From Bacillota bacterium (GTDB lineage: Bacteria > Bacillota > Clostridia > Clostridiales > Clostridiaceae): a stretch of 16,723 nucleotides of DNA. Location of the stretch: contig JAUZPI010000084.1 in the NCBI GenBank assembly GCA_030706015.1, forward strand, positions 1 through 16,723, written 5' to 3'. Below are positions 15,273 through 16,723 of this stretch, in pieces. Below the pieces are notes generated by a model that was given only the letters and a program-made list of their open reading frames with translations, made no database searches and was not told where the DNA came from. Each line of letters starts with the position of its first letter. The stretch's first letter is position 1. The position numbers and the translations under genes were made by a program.

Positions 15273-16529
15273 TTAATCAATACAATGTATATTTACCAGC
15301 TTGCCTTGTTTTTTAAGTAAGTCTGACAATTCTTCAACTAACGCAAGTTTTATATTTAAATTAACAGGTAAGTTAGGGTTTTGATGAGCAGGATTTATTG
15401 CCTTTCCCACCCATAGAGTTAAATGAGTACACTCCTCTAAAAGTATTTTTGCAAGTCTTGAGGCACCATCAGCAGCATTCAAATTATTTATTATGGGATC
15501 ACAGTTGCAGCTGGTTATATGGCAGGTATCGCATTTGTAATCTGTTATATCATTCCCGGCTAAAGTATTAATAGTACTGCATTGAGAAAATAGGTGACCA
15601 TATTTCCTAATCTTATTAACCGCTTTTGCTAGTGTGAGCACTCCTTCTGTTATTAAATCTATACCTTCCATGAAGGCAATAGGGGGGATATCTTTGGTTA
15701 TATAGTCCAGGTTCACATTAAGCTTTCGTCCAAGCTCTCTTTCGGCTATGTTGGCTGCAGTGCCGCCGCATATGATTTTTTTGCCGGGACTTTGAATAAA
15801 ACTACGAATTAATAGACTATCATTTTTGTTGTTTTTAGGTGGGCCGGTAAAAAGATTAACATACTTGGGCCCTTCTGCCTTAACTGTAACCACAGTAGTA
15901 TCATCTCCAGGTTTTCCGCAATAAAGATCCCAACACACGCTTATTAGATCTTTAGTAATACTTTGGGCGGTATATTTATTGTGGGAGCTTCTCGCTAAAT
16001 AATTACATACATTATCCCAGCTCCAACCGAGATTAAGAATATTTCCTAGTCCAGCATGGATGACACCGTCACTAACTAAGGTAATTATATCCCCTGCATT
16101 TAATTGCAAATATGTTTCTTTTACTTTTTTTTCGTTAATAAGTAATTGATTCTTTTTTACATTCAGGTGTGCATTATTTCTTAAAATAAAAAATGGCGGA
16201 TTATCATATTCTGCTATATAAACTCTTCCATCATTATAAATTTTAACAATGGTAAAAGTAGAATAAGCAATCTGCCTAGTTTTACAAATAGGCAGGGTAT
16301 TTACTATAGTGTCAACTGTTTCATATATGTCTGCCCCTTCTTTAAGCATGGTACTAGCTATTTTACTTGTTAAGGTGGCTAAAATATTAGCCTTCACGCC
16401 GCTGCCAAGACCATCTGCTAAAACTATTATGATACAATCATCTAAGCGCAAAACATCCACCATATCACCACAAAGCTCTTCACCATGCTTTTTCAAACTA
16501 TCAAAGGCAATATCAAAGAAAAGATTCAC
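15273..16529 (-). CDS. PP2C/SpoIIE-type serine phosphatase with Cys-cluster C-terminal domain
   Basis: A 418-residue soluble protein. It starts at GTG 16529, which overlaps the stop of the upstream gene, with AAGGAGAT 8 bases before it. Residues 1 to about 218 are a PP2C/SpoIIE phosphatase domain with its metal-binding acidic motifs: G21-D22, LADGLGSG (37-44), SDG (153-155) and GDDTTVV (208-214). The remaining ~200 residues are not a domain I can name; they contain GGTAANIAERELG (255-267) and a C-x2-C-x4-C-x-C cluster at C333, C336, C341 and C343 that could bind a metal or Fe-S centre. The membrane region of sporulation SpoIIE is absent, so this is not that protein. Proteins of this kind are found next to sensory [FeFe]-hydrogenases in clostridia, which matches the upstream partial gene. 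It probably removes phosphate from an anti-sigma-like or other partner in a redox or H2 response; the target is unknown. Confidence 0.85.
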   Translation of the reverse strand: MNLFFDIAFDSLKKHGEELCGDMVDVLRLDDCIIIVLADGLGSGVKANILATLTSKIASTMLKEGADIYETVDTIVNTLPICKTRQIAYSTFTIVKIYNDGRVYIAEYDNPPFFILRNNAHLNVKKNQLLINEKKVKETYLQLNAGDIITLVSDGVIHAGLGNILNLGWSWDNVCNYLARSSHNKYTAQSITKDLISVCWDLYCGKPGDDTTVVTVKAEGPKYVNLFTGPPKNNKNDSLLIRSFIQSPGKKIICGGTAANIAERELGRKLNVNLDYITKDIPPIAFMEGIDLITEGVLTLAKAVNKIRKYGHLFSQCSTINTLAGNDITDYKCDTCHITSCNCDPIINNLNAADGASRLAKILLEECTHLTLWVGKAINPAHQNPNLPVNLNIKLALVEELSDLLKKQGKLVNIHCID

Positions 16530-16723
16530 CTTAATTCATCTCCTTCACCTTCAACTACTTTCTTGAGCTTTGTGAGTAAAACCTTTGTTTCAGCGGTAGT
16601 TTCTCCTAAAAGACTTGCTATTTCTTGAGCAACTCTCATTTGTTTGTCAATTACCTCTTGAGCTGCATTTAAGGTGTTTTCTTTTAACTTTAGTAATTCT
16701 TTTTGGTTTTTTTCATTCTCAAC
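16526..16723 (-). CDS. C-terminal end of a probable sensory (group C) [FeFe]-hydrogenase-like protein, cut by the window edge
   Basis: The last 65 codons of a gene that enters from the window end; the stop TGA (16528-16526) overlaps the GTG start of the phosphatase by two bases, so the two are translationally coupled. The visible part is a Lys/Glu-rich helix followed by the stretch AQEVIDKQMRVAQEIASLLG and a short helix TTAETKVLLTKLKK. I recall this ending from clostridial ferredoxin-PAS-[FeFe]-hydrogenase proteins that precede a SpoIIE-type phosphatase, but none of the Fe-S or H-cluster motifs lies inside the window. The reading frame and coupling are certain; the identity is an inference from recall and context. 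Confidence 0.55.
   Translation of the reverse strand, partial: VENEKNQKELLKLKENTLNAAQEVIDKQMRVAQEIASLLGETTAETKVLLTKLKKVVEGEGDELR

Noticed and set aside
15273..16529. Sporulation phosphatase SpoIIE itself
   Set aside because: At 418 residues it lacks the long multi-membrane N-terminal part and has a different C-terminal region; only the PP2C domain is shared.

Overview
The window looks like chromosomal DNA of a strictly anaerobic, spore-forming Firmicute close to Clostridium. The DNA is AT-rich with A/T-ending codons, Shine-Dalgarno sites are strong, GTG and TTG starts are common, and the content fits: a PrkA/YhbH/SpoVR cluster, a three-subunit [FeFe]-hydrogenase operon and several cyclic-di-GMP proteins. 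The species cannot be decided from this sequence. No mobile element, CRISPR array or phage gene was recognised.

Layout. (1) 7-221: two tRNA genes, Gly(TCC) and Arg(TCG), with a GAAA-capped hairpin between them, followed by a bidirectional terminator-like hairpin. (2) 330-989, minus strand: a membrane-anchored DUF4352-type protein whose promoter lies inside a 10-bp inverted repeat. (3) 990-1442: a 453-base divergent intergenic region. It holds the minus-strand promoter, a good plus-strand promoter at 1181-1209 and a long, strongly structured leader RNA (about 1264-1398). The leader precedes a PocR-GGDEF-EAL protein (1443-3419) whose GGDEF signature reads EGDEF while its EAL site is intact. (4) 3698-8177: prkA-yhbH-spoVR as a tight operon, behind a possible sigma-E-like promoter and closed by a terminator. 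(5) 8399-12525: NuoE-like, NuoF-like and HydA subunits of a trimeric, probably electron-bifurcating NAD(P)H/ferredoxin [FeFe]-hydrogenase, with a good candidate Rex operator just upstream. (6) 12558-16723, minus strand and convergent with the hydrogenase: the C-terminal end of a protein that resembles a sensory (group C) [FeFe]-hydrogenase, overlapping a PP2C/SpoIIE-type phosphatase with an unusual Cys-containing C-terminal half. A CHASE4-PAS-GGDEF-EAL protein follows 108 bases further on.

How the parts may fit together. A catalytic hydrogenase operon sits tail to tail with a putative hydrogen-sensing module (sensor hydrogenase plus phosphatase) and a membrane cyclic-di-GMP enzyme, suggesting that redox or hydrogen status feeds into signalling. 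The candidate Rex site would add NADH/NAD control of the hydrogenase. The PrkA/YhbH/SpoVR operon belongs to sporulation or starvation physiology and need not be tied to the rest. The least explained item is the structured leader upstream of the PocR-GGDEF-EAL gene, which matches no RNA class recognised here.
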